From Brachyhypopomus gauderio (taxonomy: Eukaryota; Chordata; Actinopteri; Gymnotiformes; Hypopomidae), in the NCBI RefSeq assembly GCF_052324685.1, contig NC_135220.1, positions 10,672,320 through 10,736,319 of the forward strand: 64,000 nucleotides of DNA. The letters are read 5' to 3'. The notes below the pieces were generated by a model, which saw only the letters and a list, made by a program, of their open reading frames with translations, was not told the origin of the DNA and did no database searches. Made by a program: the position numbers and the translations under genes. Below are positions 22,709 through 36,375 of this stretch, piece by piece. Numbering within the stretch: position 1 is the stretch's first letter; every line of letters begins with the position of its first letter.

Positions 22709-23290
22709 GATGGGGTGGTAACCGAGGTGATCAGGTAACTGATTGTAAGGAATGCCACCTGATCTGTCTTAATCAACCTCACCTGCCCCTCATTACCACA
22801 CCCCCTTCAGCCTTACTTAAGCACTTCACCACCACATCTCTGTTGCGAAGTATTGCCGACTCATGCCGCGTACCAAGCCTTTCTATATCCTGTCTGCTCT
22901 CCTGTGTGCTGACCCTCGCTTACGTCCCCGACCTTGCCTCCTGCCTAATCCCTCTGTACCTCCTGACTTCTGCTCCCCCGGTATGACCCTGGACCGTCCT
23001 GACCACGCCAAGAAAACGCTGTTACTACTGATCCTAGTACTCGTGATTCACCTGCCTGTGTTTGTACCAGCGTCTCATTTCAATAAAAGCGGGGTTCTTC
23101 CGCATTTGGATCCCTCTCTGCCTGTTCAATACGTTACACTGATATGATGGGGTGGTCATTTATGTGATGGGGTATTAACTGGAGTGATGGGGTGGTAACC
23201 GAGGTAATCGGGTAACTGATGGGGTAACTGATGTGATGGGGTGGTAACTGAGGTGAAGGGCTAACTGATGGGGTAACTGAGATGATGGTA
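22709..23290. repeat. GATGGGGTGGTAACYGAGGTGA minisatellite split by an LTR-like insertion
   Basis: Imperfect copies of a unit around GATGGGGTGGTAACTGAGGT flank the 22744-23138 insertion on both sides (22709-22743 and 23144-23290). The insertion therefore landed inside a pre-existing tandem repeat. Confidence 0.8.
22744..23138 (+). mobile_element. Solo-LTR-like element (family B)
   Basis: 395 bp, starting TGTAAGGAATGCCACCTGAT and ending GTTCAATACGTTACA. It is flanked by a perfect 5-bp duplication CTGAT (22739-22743 and 23139-23143). A CTTACTTAAGC promoter-like motif and an AATAAA near 23082 lie inside, consistent with U3-R-U5 organisation. No internal region or second LTR is present. Confidence 0.78.
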
Positions 23291-23746
23291 CAGACTGTCT
23301 CTACATGCTCTGGTGGTTTTAGCCGTTATCCAATAGGCTATCAGAAAAAAATTTGTGATGTACTGAAACAAGATAATGAATAATAATCACAATTAGGCCT
23401 TTTTTAACAACAACAGTCAATACTGAAACATAAATAATGATTTAAATGATTCCTATATGCAACATTCAAATATCTGATTAATGTGACGGCGGGACAGAAG
23501 CAGCAGGAGACAGAGGCTGTGAGCGAATATTAAATTATCCATATTAAACGTAAAGCAAATACTCAGGCCACTAGGCAGGACAAACACAGTAAGATACTTG
23601 AACGAAAGAAGAATGGCAGAAAGTCTACAGACACGCGACGGTCCGTAGTGCAGAGCGTAGCGAGGCGAGGGTGCGCGCTGAATGCACTGGACAGCGCCAC
23701 CTGTGGGGATTTATGCAACCCGAATCTGATTATTGACAGGTGTCAG

Positions 23747-25371
23747 CAGAGCCGGCCCTGACCAATGTGGTGCCCTAGGCGAGATTTTGGTTGGCGCCCC
23801 CTGTATCATCAATCATCGGGTTGATTGTGTCACTATTAAAGAAACAAATAAAAAGCAAATGGCTTAAATATTACCATATAACAAGCAATAAATATAAAGG
23901 TGTTGCACACAAATATTTAAAAACTATTTTACATAACGTAGTGCAGAGAACAACTTTTAAATATTAATAATAAATAAAAAAAATAAATTAAAAACAACAA
24001 CTACCACCAGTGCAAATCAGGGCAATTTGCCTACTGCAACATTATTATTTCAAAAGTGCATCCGCAATATTAGTATATATTTATTTTAAGCTAAGCTAAT
24101 AATAGCACCTACTAGGATTGGGCAGTATGATGACAGTGGCGGTTTTCACTAAGATCATACAGAGGGGGAAAAGCCACAATGACGATTGAGTGTTAGTTGT
24201 GAGTCAAGCGAGCTGTTTTCAAAGAAAAACACAACTGCTACAGATTAGCAACATTTTGGATTTGTTTCAAATAAAAATGAGAGACCATTGGAGCACGCCC
24301 CCACGATTCTAATTCGATAATATGATTGGTTGATAAAACTGCCAATCTATAATAAAAGCTCTCAATGTAAAAGGGCCTTTCTCTCTTTTACCTAGAAACA
24401 ACGGTGTGAAATATTCTGATTGGTTGATTTTTTATTTCACCGCTGAGGTTTTTTTCAAGCACAAGTACGAAAAGTGGATTTGAAAGCCGATTTATAGGAA
24501 AAATACAAATTATTGGTGAAGCGTTATTAACATATATTACATATAATAGATAAAGCATCCTTTTTAAGATCAATTAACCTTCAGAGAAGGCGTTGAAGTC
24601 CCTGACGGTTCGCCAATGGTTTAGTGTTAATTCACCACATATTACCATTATATTACCTGTTTTTTGCCGCCTTTCTTCCTCCACTTTTCTCATTTTTCTA
24701 CCCTGGGCACCAGAGGACTTCTGCCTTTTTGACGTCTTTACAGGGAGATGTCACTCACTCTGTGGCGTACAGAGAAACAGTAACGAGGTGCGCAGAGCGC
24801 GCGGGGGAGGGCGGGTTGGCGCGCGGGTGATAGGTGTCGTTTGTTGTTATTATAAGAATTATTAATTTGTCTAATAATATTAAACAATGAAATTATGAGT
24901 ATGTGGACTTTGCTTGTTTTCAAATTTATTAGTTGTTCATTTGTTAAAAATAAAATAAAATAAAAAAAAACCGCATGCACGCGAGCGCCCCCCTGGACAG
25001 CCGGCGCCCCTAGCATTTGCCTATATCGCCTAATGCAGGGGTGCCCACAGTTTTGAGCTTGCGAGCTACTTATAAGATGACCAAGTCAGAAAGATCTACC
25101 GGGGTGGCGGCGAACGTAATTTGTTGAGCGGGGGGGGGGGGGGGGGGGGGGGGATGGAGAACGTAATTTGTTGAGTGGATTGCAGATTGGCTACCGTGAA
25201 CGTCAATCAAAATACAACCGTCAGTGCAGATGTGCGATTCATCTACTACTATTTTATGTGACGCGATCTACGCACATTCCTTCGCGATCGACCGACACTT
25301 CCTTCGCGATCGACCGGTCGATCGCGATCGACGTAATGAGCACCCCTGGCCTAATGGAAGGGCCGGCCCTG
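23747..25371. mobile_element. Non-autonomous hAT element nested in the LTR-like element
   Basis: The terminal inverted repeats CAGAGCCGGCCCT and CAGGGCCGGCCCT (reverse complement of the 3' end) are 13 bp with one mismatch. The 8-bp target duplication GGTGTCAG is perfect (23739-23746 and 25372-25379). The 1.6-kb interior contains no intact transposase. It carries a smaller hAT element near its 3' end. Confidence 0.85.
25036..25348. mobile_element. Short hAT element nested inside the hAT element
   Basis: 313 bp with ends CAGGGGTGCCCAC and GAGCACCCCTG and a perfect 8-bp duplication GCCTAATG (25028-25035 and 25349-25356). The text GAGCTTGCGAGCTACTTATA and the GATCGACC-rich 3' part resemble a widespread fish hAT family. 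Long G-runs lie at about 25130-25153. Confidence 0.85.
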
Positions 25372-25489
25372 GGTGTCAGTATTCGGGTGATTGTGATGAT
25401 GGGAGTGAGAGGGTGTGTACTGCGTGCGTGCTCGTCTGTGCGTGAAGGTGTGCGCCCTCTTGTGGCGTCTAGGCTGACCCACCGTGACA

Positions 25490-26453
25490 ATTAAAAGAGC
25501 ATTTTATTCTCATAAAGACCAGTAATAATAATGAAACATCAACAAATGTTTAAAATAGGCAAAAAAAGAAAAAAAGAAAGGAAGTTAGAACTCCTCCCGG
25601 TGGAAGACAGGTGGTGTATCTCAGTGGAGGTCAGGTGGTGTATCTCAGTGGAGGTCAGGAGTCAGGGGGGTATTTTAAATCTGAAGTGTATCTTTGGTCA
25701 TGGCCCTGAAACGTTATAAGCTTTTTATCACTATAAATGAGAACAAATATAAAAAAAATCGCTCAGGCGTGTACTCTAGCTGACATCTCCCTTGTCTAAA
25801 ATAAATTTCCGTGTTAATCCTCCATCTTCTGCGACGAATAGTTTAGCATTTTATGTAAATGCTCTCTCATTTTACCTTATACCTTTAAGCTTTGGAAACA
25901 CACTGGCATAATCTGTATACTTTATATTTCTCACCAAACGTTACGGACCTCTGGAGTGACACCAAAGGTGGATTTTCGTCTTATTTTGGCACAATTTGAC
26001 ACAATTATTTCGAAACATCACACTCAGTTCAGCTTTATACTTCTCTCAAAAATCTCCTTAAAATACCGGAATGCTTCAGAATTGCTTTATTCGCACGGTG
26101 TCGCTGCTCTGTGGAAAAGCGCTTAAAATCATCGCAAAGGTGTGTCCGTGGAACACTATTTCTTATTGATCTGAGATCAGCTTTACTGTTGTTGGTTACA
26201 CAGGTTGTGCGCACGGGCGCTAGAGGCGACTGTTCTCGACTCAGTTCTGACTCGGTTTCTCCACCAAGGGGGCGTATTCGAGGAAGCCATGACAGATTCA
26301 TATCGAGAGCAACATCCCAGATCCTCGCTAACGATGTCGGTTCGTTTGTAAAATGACAGTATGGTTTATGTGTTAATTGCCCCGTTGCAGTAAAACACGT
26401 TGCTCGGTCGTGAATCACCGTGTTGACTCCTGTCACTTAATTTCCTCGTTGCA
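25490..26453 (+). promoter_or_regulatory. Upstream region of the second protocadherin exon, candidate CSE/CTCF sites
   Basis: CGCACGGTGTCGCTGCTCTG (26092-26111) resembles the GCACAGTGTCGCTGCAGACC element upstream of the 58604 exon. Other candidates are CGGGCGCTAGAGGCGACTG near 26215 and CCACCAAGGGGGCGTATTC (26261-26279), which resembles a CTCF core. Which one is the true conserved element is uncertain. No gene is seen in the stretch; a 23-bp direct repeat of GGAGGTCAGGTGGTGTATCT type lies at 25610-25660. Confidence 0.45.
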
Positions 26454-28862
26454 ATGGATCTCTCCGCGTTTGTGCTCCCGAGGAAAGGGCACCTCTGTTC
26501 TCTTCTTCTTTCTCTGTGGAGCGTTGCTTCAGCCGTTACACGCTACTCCATCCCGGAGGAAATTCCAGAGGGATCAGTAGTTGCGAATTTAGCAGCAGAC
26601 TTGGGCCTGGACGCACGCAGTCTCGCCAAACGTAAGGTAAAGCTCGATTATATTCACAGTAAAAAATATTTGGATATTAACAAAGAGACAGGGGAAATGT
26701 TCATAGCGGAGAAGATCGACAGGGAATATTTATGTCCGGCAAAGACATCCTCATCTTGTTTTCTTAAAATGGATGTTATAATCGAGAATCCAATACGCAT
26801 CTTTAATATCGAACTGGAGATCATGGACATAAATGACAACTCCCCTCAGTTTAGAAGAGAGCGCATAACACTCGATATTTCCGAATCAGCAGCACCCGGA
26901 GAGAGGTTTTCGCTAACCAATGCTGTGGATGCTGACGTTGGGGGGAACTCCATCGAAACATATTATTTGAGTGACAGTGACGAGTTTACAGTTGATATTC
27001 AATCTGGAAGTGATGGGACTAAATACGTGGACTTGGTGCTAAAGAACACTCTTGACAGAGAAAGGCAAGCTGTCCATAATTTGATACTCACTGCTGTGGA
27101 TGGCGGCACACCTGCGCGGTCAGGTACAGCTAGCGTCATAGTTCAGGTGTTGGATACTAACGACAACTCACCGCAGTTTGATCGGCAGGTGTACTCGGTA
27201 GATTTAATTGAAAACGCATCTATAGGCACCCTAGTTATGCAGCTCAACGCAACGGACTTGGACGAAGGCACAAACGCCGCAGTAATTTACGCATATACGC
27301 TATACACGTCTGAGAAAACCCAAGAAAAGTTCTCACTAAATCCTAATACCGGAGAGATACGGGTAAAAGATGTAATTGACTTCGAACAGATTAAAAGCTT
27401 TGATATGTACGTTGAAGCCAAAGATAAGGCAGCAAACCCGCTTTCCGGGCAATGTAAAATAATGGTATTTATTACTGATTTAAATGACAATTATCCCGAT
27501 ATAACGATTAAATCTTTCAAAAGTTCAATCAAAGAAAATGTCGCCGTAGGAACACACATAGCAGTGATAAGTGTTAGCGACCGGGACTCTGGAGATAACG
27601 GCAAAGTTGACCTCTCTATAGGTGATGCTGCGTTATTACCGTTCGCGCTCAACAAGTCTTCAGAAGACTACTTTTCGTTGATTGTTAAAGACCCGTTAGA
27701 CCGTGAGAAAGTCTCTAGTTATGAAATAACATTCCATGTTAGCGACAAAGGAACTCCACCACTGACTGATAACGAGACGATCAGTTTGGAGATTCTGGAT
27801 GTCAACGATAACGCACCGGTGTTTCCTCAGTCATTTTACACTATCCATCTGTTGGAAAACAATGAACCCGGGGCACTTCTATGTTCTCTCACGGCTCACG
27901 ATCCAGACTTGAATGAGAATCAATATCTGGTCTATTTTATCATGGAGAGGGAAATTGCTAACACCTCTATATCAATGTTATTCTCCATAAATCCGGAAAA
28001 CGGTAATCTTTACGCATTACGCACGTTCGATTATGAAAGGGAAAGAGAATTTCTCTTTCACATCGAAGCAAGAGACTCTGGTATTCCGCCACTCAGCAGT
28101 AATCTGACAGTTCATATAATTATTCTTGACCAAAACGACAACACACCTCAAATAGTTTCTCCGTGGCGCTCACAAGGGTCCGTCATTGAAGAGGTGATCC
28201 CGCGGTCCGCCGACAAAGGCTCGCTAATCACCAAGGTGATCGCGCTTGACGCAGACTCAATGCAGAACTCCCGGATCACGTACCAGTTCTTACAAATCAC
28301 AGACACGACCCTGTTCAGTTTGGACCAGTACAACGGCGAGATTCGCACCACCCGGATGTTCAGTTACAGAGACCCCAAACACCAACGTCTTATTATAATC
28401 GCCAGGGACAACGGGGACCCTCCTCGCTCGGCAACAGTCACCATCAAGATTTCCACTGTGGAACAGGTGGTCACGCAGTTCACAGAGACCACCGAGGTGC
28501 CCATAGAATACGACCTGTTCACAGATTTAAACCTTTACTTGCTGATCGGCTTGGGCTCGATGTCATTTTTGTTGCTGATCACCATTTTGGTCATTATTGT
28601 GCTCAAGTGTCAAAAAACCAAACCTGCCAATGCGGCCAGTCAGGGCCGGAGCAGCATCGTTAGTCAGAGGAACTCGACCATCGCGGACTCGACACTCATC
28701 TCCAGCGATGCTTACTGGTACAGTCTGTTCTTGGCAGAGACCAGGAAAGGGAAGGTGGTGGTCCGACAGCCTCTACCGAATGGGTCCGGCTTCATTGTGT
28801 CCAGTATACCCCGCAGTACCGCTCTCACCGTCACTAGCGAGTCCAGGTCTTCCACTCTACAG
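26454..28862 (+). CDS. Clustered protocadherin variable exon 2 (divergent, isolated)
   Basis: From ATG 26454 this exon encodes 803 codons: signal peptide about 1-26 (LCSLLLSLWSVASA), six cadherin repeats with the usual DINDN, DTNDN, DLNDN and DVNDN calcium motifs, a membrane span at about 694-720 (NLYLLIGLGSMSFLLLITIL), and about 83 cytoplasmic residues. The tail contains SDAYWYSLFLAETRKGKVVV and ends SESRSSTLQ at the phase-0 donor CTACAG|GTAAATA. It differs from the downstream array in its tail and in EC1, where the cysteine loop is C-x7-C (C94-C102) instead of C-x5-C. It lies after the constant exons at 20938-21417, so it should splice to constant exons beyond the window, like the array. 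It may be the most upstream member of an alpha-type cluster. Confidence 0.92.
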
Positions 28863-28929
28863 GTAAATATGCAACTGTGCACCTGTACACTCACACCAGT
28901 TTGAAGTAGATTATAGCCTGTACCAACAT

Positions 28930-29006
<77 letters not shown>

Positions 29007-29043
29007 AAAGAGAGGGAAAAAAAGGTCATGGCCAACAGGAAGT

Positions 29044-29085
<42 letters not shown>

Positions 29086-29507
29086 GGAAACAGAGGGAAA
29101 AAAAGGTTGTGTGTGTGTGTGTGTGTATGTGTGTTTTCTCCAGGAGCCTTACTTACTACCTTACTTACACTGTGAACTGCAGAATAGAACAACAATATTG
29201 GTCCATGAGTGTTGTTTTACTCACTTTAATGTACTATCACTCACATTTGTACTAGTATTGTAATATGAATTATTCAAAATGAAAATAAGTAACAATCTCA
29301 TGCTTCCCTGGTGTGTTTAATAATTGTGATTTGGCTCAGTATTGATTGGTTCTGCATGATTGGAGTTGTGATTTGGTGCAAACAGTGTGATGTGGTCAGA
29401 ACTGTGCAGTGATGATTTGTTCATATGATAATAACTGTGTGACTCTGCACACACAACTCACTTTAGCTGGACTACACAAGATGTGTAACCCATCCCAAAC
29501 CACACAT

Positions 29508-29595
<88 letters not shown>

Positions 29596-29624
29596 ATATA
29601 TGAGTATGACATGCTAATGATATG
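28863..29624. repeat. Region of long (TG)n and (AC)n microsatellites
   Basis: (GT)n at 28931-29002, a second TG block at 29043-29084, a third at 29107-29134 and (AC)n at 29509-29593. Between the TG blocks GAGGGAAAAAAAGGT is repeated. All spurious open frames here are translations of these tracts. Confidence 0.95.
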
Positions 29625-30217
29625 CTAATTGTTTTTAACTGAATGCATTTTCTGCTTCTTGACAGGAATCCAGCAGTGATCTACCCTGATCTCAACTTCC
29701 TTATAGTCAACTCCTCTGGTGATGTGATGACCTTGGGTTGCAGAACTCTCGGGATCCATTCTGATGTATTGCTGCCTCTCTTGGAATGCCTCATCTGACT
29801 GAAAAAAAAACCACATTGCTGAAAATTCCACTGAATTTGCCATCAAATCTGTAGCAACATCAAGAATCACTTTTGCATGGCTAAGAAGGCCACCTGACTT
29901 CATATGACTATGCTGAGGGTGTGAAATGGAGGAATGTAGAACCGTCATGGAACTCTCAATCCCACCACCTCATTGGACAGTGCAAACACCATGAGCGTCA
30001 TGGCAACAGTCATGTGGCACTGACAAAGCCCGCTGAATTCAAACCCACTCCACAGTGTGATCTGCATGCCATCAACGAAAGCTAACCTGGACCCTAATTC
30101 ATTTATATCAATTTGGATCGGTACTGCACAGGTTCCTGAGTGAGGCATGTTCACTGTGACTGCACACATGCAGAAATGTCTGTAATAAGCTGATTTGTAA
30201 TGCAATATATATGGCAT
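29625..30217 (-). pseudogene. Decayed open frames of unknown origin
   Basis: On the minus strand, 30217-29945 and then 29948-29625 are open in two frames that almost abut: one ends ALSNEVVGLRVP and the next starts MTVLHSSISHPQHSHMKSGG. The composition looks protein-like (GFEFSGL, SAMWFFFQSDEAFQERQQYI, TRGVDYKEVEIRVDHCWIPV) rather than simple repeat. I do not recognise the family. It may be a broken copy of a mobile-element or host gene. Confidence 0.35.
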
Positions 30218-31700
30218 ACATATGGTACCTGGATATGGAAAGGAAATTAAACAAACTGTATACTATGAACTAGTCATATGCGGCCATTAACGTATCAGTT
30301 GGCTAGTGCCATGATACTTATCTGCTGACATCAAAAATGGTAATGTGAAATTCAGCATGTACTTATGATGAAATGCTTGGAATATATCTCAGGTCAGCAA
30401 AGAGTTAACACTACTGCTCATGTCTGCCATCATAGGAGATGAACTACCTGCTTTCATATCCACGGTGTTTACATTGGTCAGGGCTCTTCATCTTGACTAC
30501 TAGTCTCAGACTATAGTACACACTATTTAAAGAGTCAGTTCCCCGGACATAGATAAAGTGTAATATTAGACTAAATTGCTGCTTAAGTAGTGAATCTGGA
30601 AATTCATTTAGTCTAATCTTAGGCTCAATTTGTGTCTGTGAAACTGGATTATTCACTATACCTTAATAATAGTCGCTGCTTCCAGTGAATTTCCACCTCA
30701 CTGACACTGCTCATGAGATTGTGCAGGCGGAGTGTGTTGGACGGACTGATCTCGCCTTACACAGAGCTGTACACCACTGCAGAGGTTTAAAGAAGCAATG
30801 AGTAGTGCTGCCAGGATCTTCTGAACTTGGTAAATAAACATTTTTTCAAGGAAATGTGCACATAAATTATGTTGCCCATCTATTTAAAATTCACAGCATC
30901 CTGTTTCTGAATTTGTGTTCGGCAGGATTGCTCTGAATACATTTAAAGAAACATGCACTTTTAAATCCCATTATAACAGGCATGATAGACATTCAAGAAA
31001 AGGTCCCTGTGAATGGACATAAAATGTAAACTTTGTGTTTGTTTTGAAAATTACACTCACATGTTATGTTCTTCATTTATGCAGTGTGTGTATTTTCATA
31101 ATCAATCCAGGTTTGAACTTTTATGTGATCAATCATGTGATCAGGACTTACCAATCAGATATAATGAATTGGAGAATTAGTAAAATGCTACTCATTGTTT
31201 CTTTATAAATTATTAGACTGTTTTTTTTAATATAAGAACTGTTCTATTGACAAATTCTGTGTAGTTTTTTGGGCATTGTGTAATAAGCTTTTACAAATTT
31301 CTATCATTTTATATGGTATATAAAAATGAGTCTCTTATCAAAACAAAATTATATTATTTCTGTTGCTGCTTCTAGTGTTATGTGTAAAGTGCATTATGTT
31401 CTGGATTGTATCTGTGCTGCGATGCTGGCCAAGTTGACTCAAGAAAGTCATACTATCTGAAATATTCTGACTCACAAACTTTAATATTGTGAGGAGTTTT
31501 GTAAATATATATTTTAAATGCCAGCTCAGAAAGAGGTGAGACGGAAATACTGACAGTCAGGTGTGAAAGGCGAGAAAAGGTAGAAAATGAGGAATGAGAA
31601 CTTGATGGAGGGAGAGTGCGTCAGAAATGTGGGTCACTTGTCTCAGCAGTGACGTGTGTGTCTAGACAGACAGCAGACCGGAACAAGGACACGACAGCAC
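30218..31700. other. Intergenic, nothing recognised
   Basis: AT-rich sequence with no supportable gene. The stretch after 31540 precedes the 20-bp minisatellite. Confidence 0.5.
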
Positions 31701-31947
31701 TCACGTCTGGCTCTGGACACTCACGTCTGGCTCTGGACACTCGCGTCTGGCTCTGGACACTCGCGTCTGGCTCTGGACACTCGCGTCTGGCTCTGGACAC
31801 TCACGTCTGGCTCTGGACACTCGCGTCTGGCTCTGGACACTCGCGTCTGGCTCTGGACACTCACGTCTGGCTCTGGACACTCGCGTCTGGCTCTGGACAC
31901 TCACGTCTGGCTCTGGACACTCGCGTCTGGCTCTGGACACTCGCGTC
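31701..31947. repeat. 20-bp minisatellite, about 12.3 copies
   Basis: Perfect 20-bp units TCRCGTCTGGCTCTGGACAC. Twelve full units differ only at position 3 (A or G: CACG versus CGCG). It is open in several frames and so mimics a coding region. Confidence 0.97.
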
Positions 31948-32937
31948 CTCGTTCCCCAACACTGTGCTTTCACATATGAATGCCACCTGCATCCTCCAAT
32001 GAGGCAAAGTTCACAAAAAAGGGAAAACTGATAAACAGAAATGTGCCTTTATGTGCTTTATGGGGAAGTGCAGAAATGGTGGTGCTCGGTTTGGAAGGTG
32101 ATTTGGAGCTGGACTGAGTCTGTAGCTCATCACCTGGACACACCTAGAAGTCTAGAAGCCAACCAGAGCTGGAGGAGAGCAGGTCGGACTTACACCTGAG
32201 TTTCAAATGTTCTGCTTCAACTAACAAACACTTTCCTATTTCACCACAGCAGAATCATGGCTGAAACATAGTTATTTTGCCAGGATTGTAGTGTTCTGTC
32301 AAATCTCAGTATTATTTTCACATATCCTGCTCATTTCTCCATGTACAGTCTTACAAGATGCAGTGCTGTGTGCATTCAGTGCCCAGGGACATGTTTACCA
32401 GAGGATGTACAGAAGGATGCTTGCCAGTGGATTGAGACATACATTTTCTTTTTTTAACATTACTATTATAGTGTCACTGTTTTACTAAATGTCTTTCTTG
32501 TAAATACAGCAAAATGAATAAAGGATTTAAACCATGGCTTCTGTGTTGCTCCTAAATGATTTAATATCATCTCAGTATATTCAGTCAGGATAATTTATGG
32601 TGTTCTGTGTAACATCTACTGCATTCTATGGTCTTGAGCCAGAGGCAGTATCACCATAGCAACAGTCACCATGACAACCCCTTCATTTCTCCTGATTTAC
32701 AATACCAGACCTTTTAGCCCCCCCTCCCCCATGTATTAGGCCATGTAGCACGCTGGGAATACTTTAAAAACAGAATACAATACATGCAAACAAAACCCTG
32801 CATGTGTCTGTCTGTATATTAAGTGCAGGAGCGCTACAGCATATCTGATCAGCAGTAGCTCAGTTCACTCTGCAGTGATGCTGCCCTTTCAGACATCAGC
32901 ACATTCTAACTATAGCTGCACCTCCCCTCCCGTCTCC

Positions 32938-32968
<31 letters not shown>

Positions 32969-32972
32969 GCAC

Positions 32973-33008
<36 letters not shown>

Positions 33009-33549
33009 AATGTGTGATATAGGTCTTCACCACTAAGTGGCCCTATGGAATAAGTGCTGGAGGTAAATAGGTAAATCTCAGATGACATTTACTGACTTCC
33101 TCGGAGGCGGAATATGTAAACAACGCGCACGAGGGCATCAAATGAATTAATCGAAACTAGCTAGCGGTGGTACGCTAACAACAGCTAGCGTCGCCACAGC
33201 GGGCGGAAATTATCATACAGTTAAGCCCGCCCACTAAGACGGAAGATATGATTGGTCAATTTTACTGTCATTTGAAACTGGTATTGCGCTGAATTATAAC
33301 TGCCAGGCCCTCTATAGACGAACAGCGGGCATCACAGTCCTGATAGGAGACACAGGCTCACAGGCTTCCACTTAACCCCTCACCTTCCAACACAGATTGA
33401 ATAAGCACGGGTGAATAATTTATTTGCTTATATTTTTGTAATTGTTTAGATGTCGATTGTCAAACTGTAAGTAGATAAAATAAAATTGGATAAATTATAT
33501 TATATATATATCTATGTTTTATGAATATTTTAGGCCCTAATATATATAT
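31948..33549. other. Intergenic, nothing recognised
   Basis: No gene recognised. It contains CT and AC microsatellites at about 32938-33004 and a GC-richer patch around 33110-33250 with TAGCTAGCGGT and ACAGCTAGCGTC repeats. Confidence 0.5.
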
Positions 33550-36141
<2,592 letters not shown>

Positions 36142-36166
36142 GAGTCACACGATGGCACTATCTACT
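36142..36166 (+). promoter_or_regulatory. CSE/CTCF-like element of the 36376 exon
   Basis: GTCACACGATGGCACTATCT sits about 215 bp before the ATG, the spacing seen in the other array members. CGATGGCACT resembles the CTCF core. The CGCT core of the other copies is not evident, so the call is positional and by similarity. Confidence 0.5.
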
Positions 36167-36375
36167 AAGAAATCAGAAAGGGGCATTTTTCGTTTGCGCT
36201 CCTCCTACTTCATGAAAACGCAGGAGAACAACAGCTCGCTTAGGTGGGGACAGTGTCGTCTGTGTACAAATATCCGCAATTTTGTTCAGATTTTCAATAT
36301 ATTTCTTTTTAAGAGGAAGCGTAATGTTGAAAAGAACTATATCGCTACATCGGGTTTAACTGAAAAGTGTGGACT

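Larger units (their letters stand above)
23482..25489. mobile_element. LTR-like element hosting a nested hAT element (outer shell of a nest)
   Basis: The ends are TGTGACGGCGGGACAGAAGC (23482) and CCACCGTGACA (25489). They are flanked by the 5-bp duplication ATTAA (23477-23481 and 25490-25494). Without the inner insertion it is about 375 bp, a solo-LTR size. It was split by the 23747-25371 hAT element. Confidence 0.75.

Noticed and set aside
22863..23147. 94-codon frame beginning MPRTKPFYIL
   Set aside because: It lies wholly within the 395-bp LTR-like element bounded by the CTGAT duplication and shows no known domain.
31616..32002. 128-codon frame with repeated LALDTRVWLWT
   Set aside because: The 20-bp minisatellite is not a multiple of three, so it cycles through frames; open in both strands, no non-repeat coding content.
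36367..36375. Earlier GTG start for the 36376 exon (and GTG/TTG starts at 39578, 44906, 48838)
   Set aside because: Vertebrate initiation at these non-ATG codons is unlikely, and the first in-frame ATG already gives a proper signal peptide.
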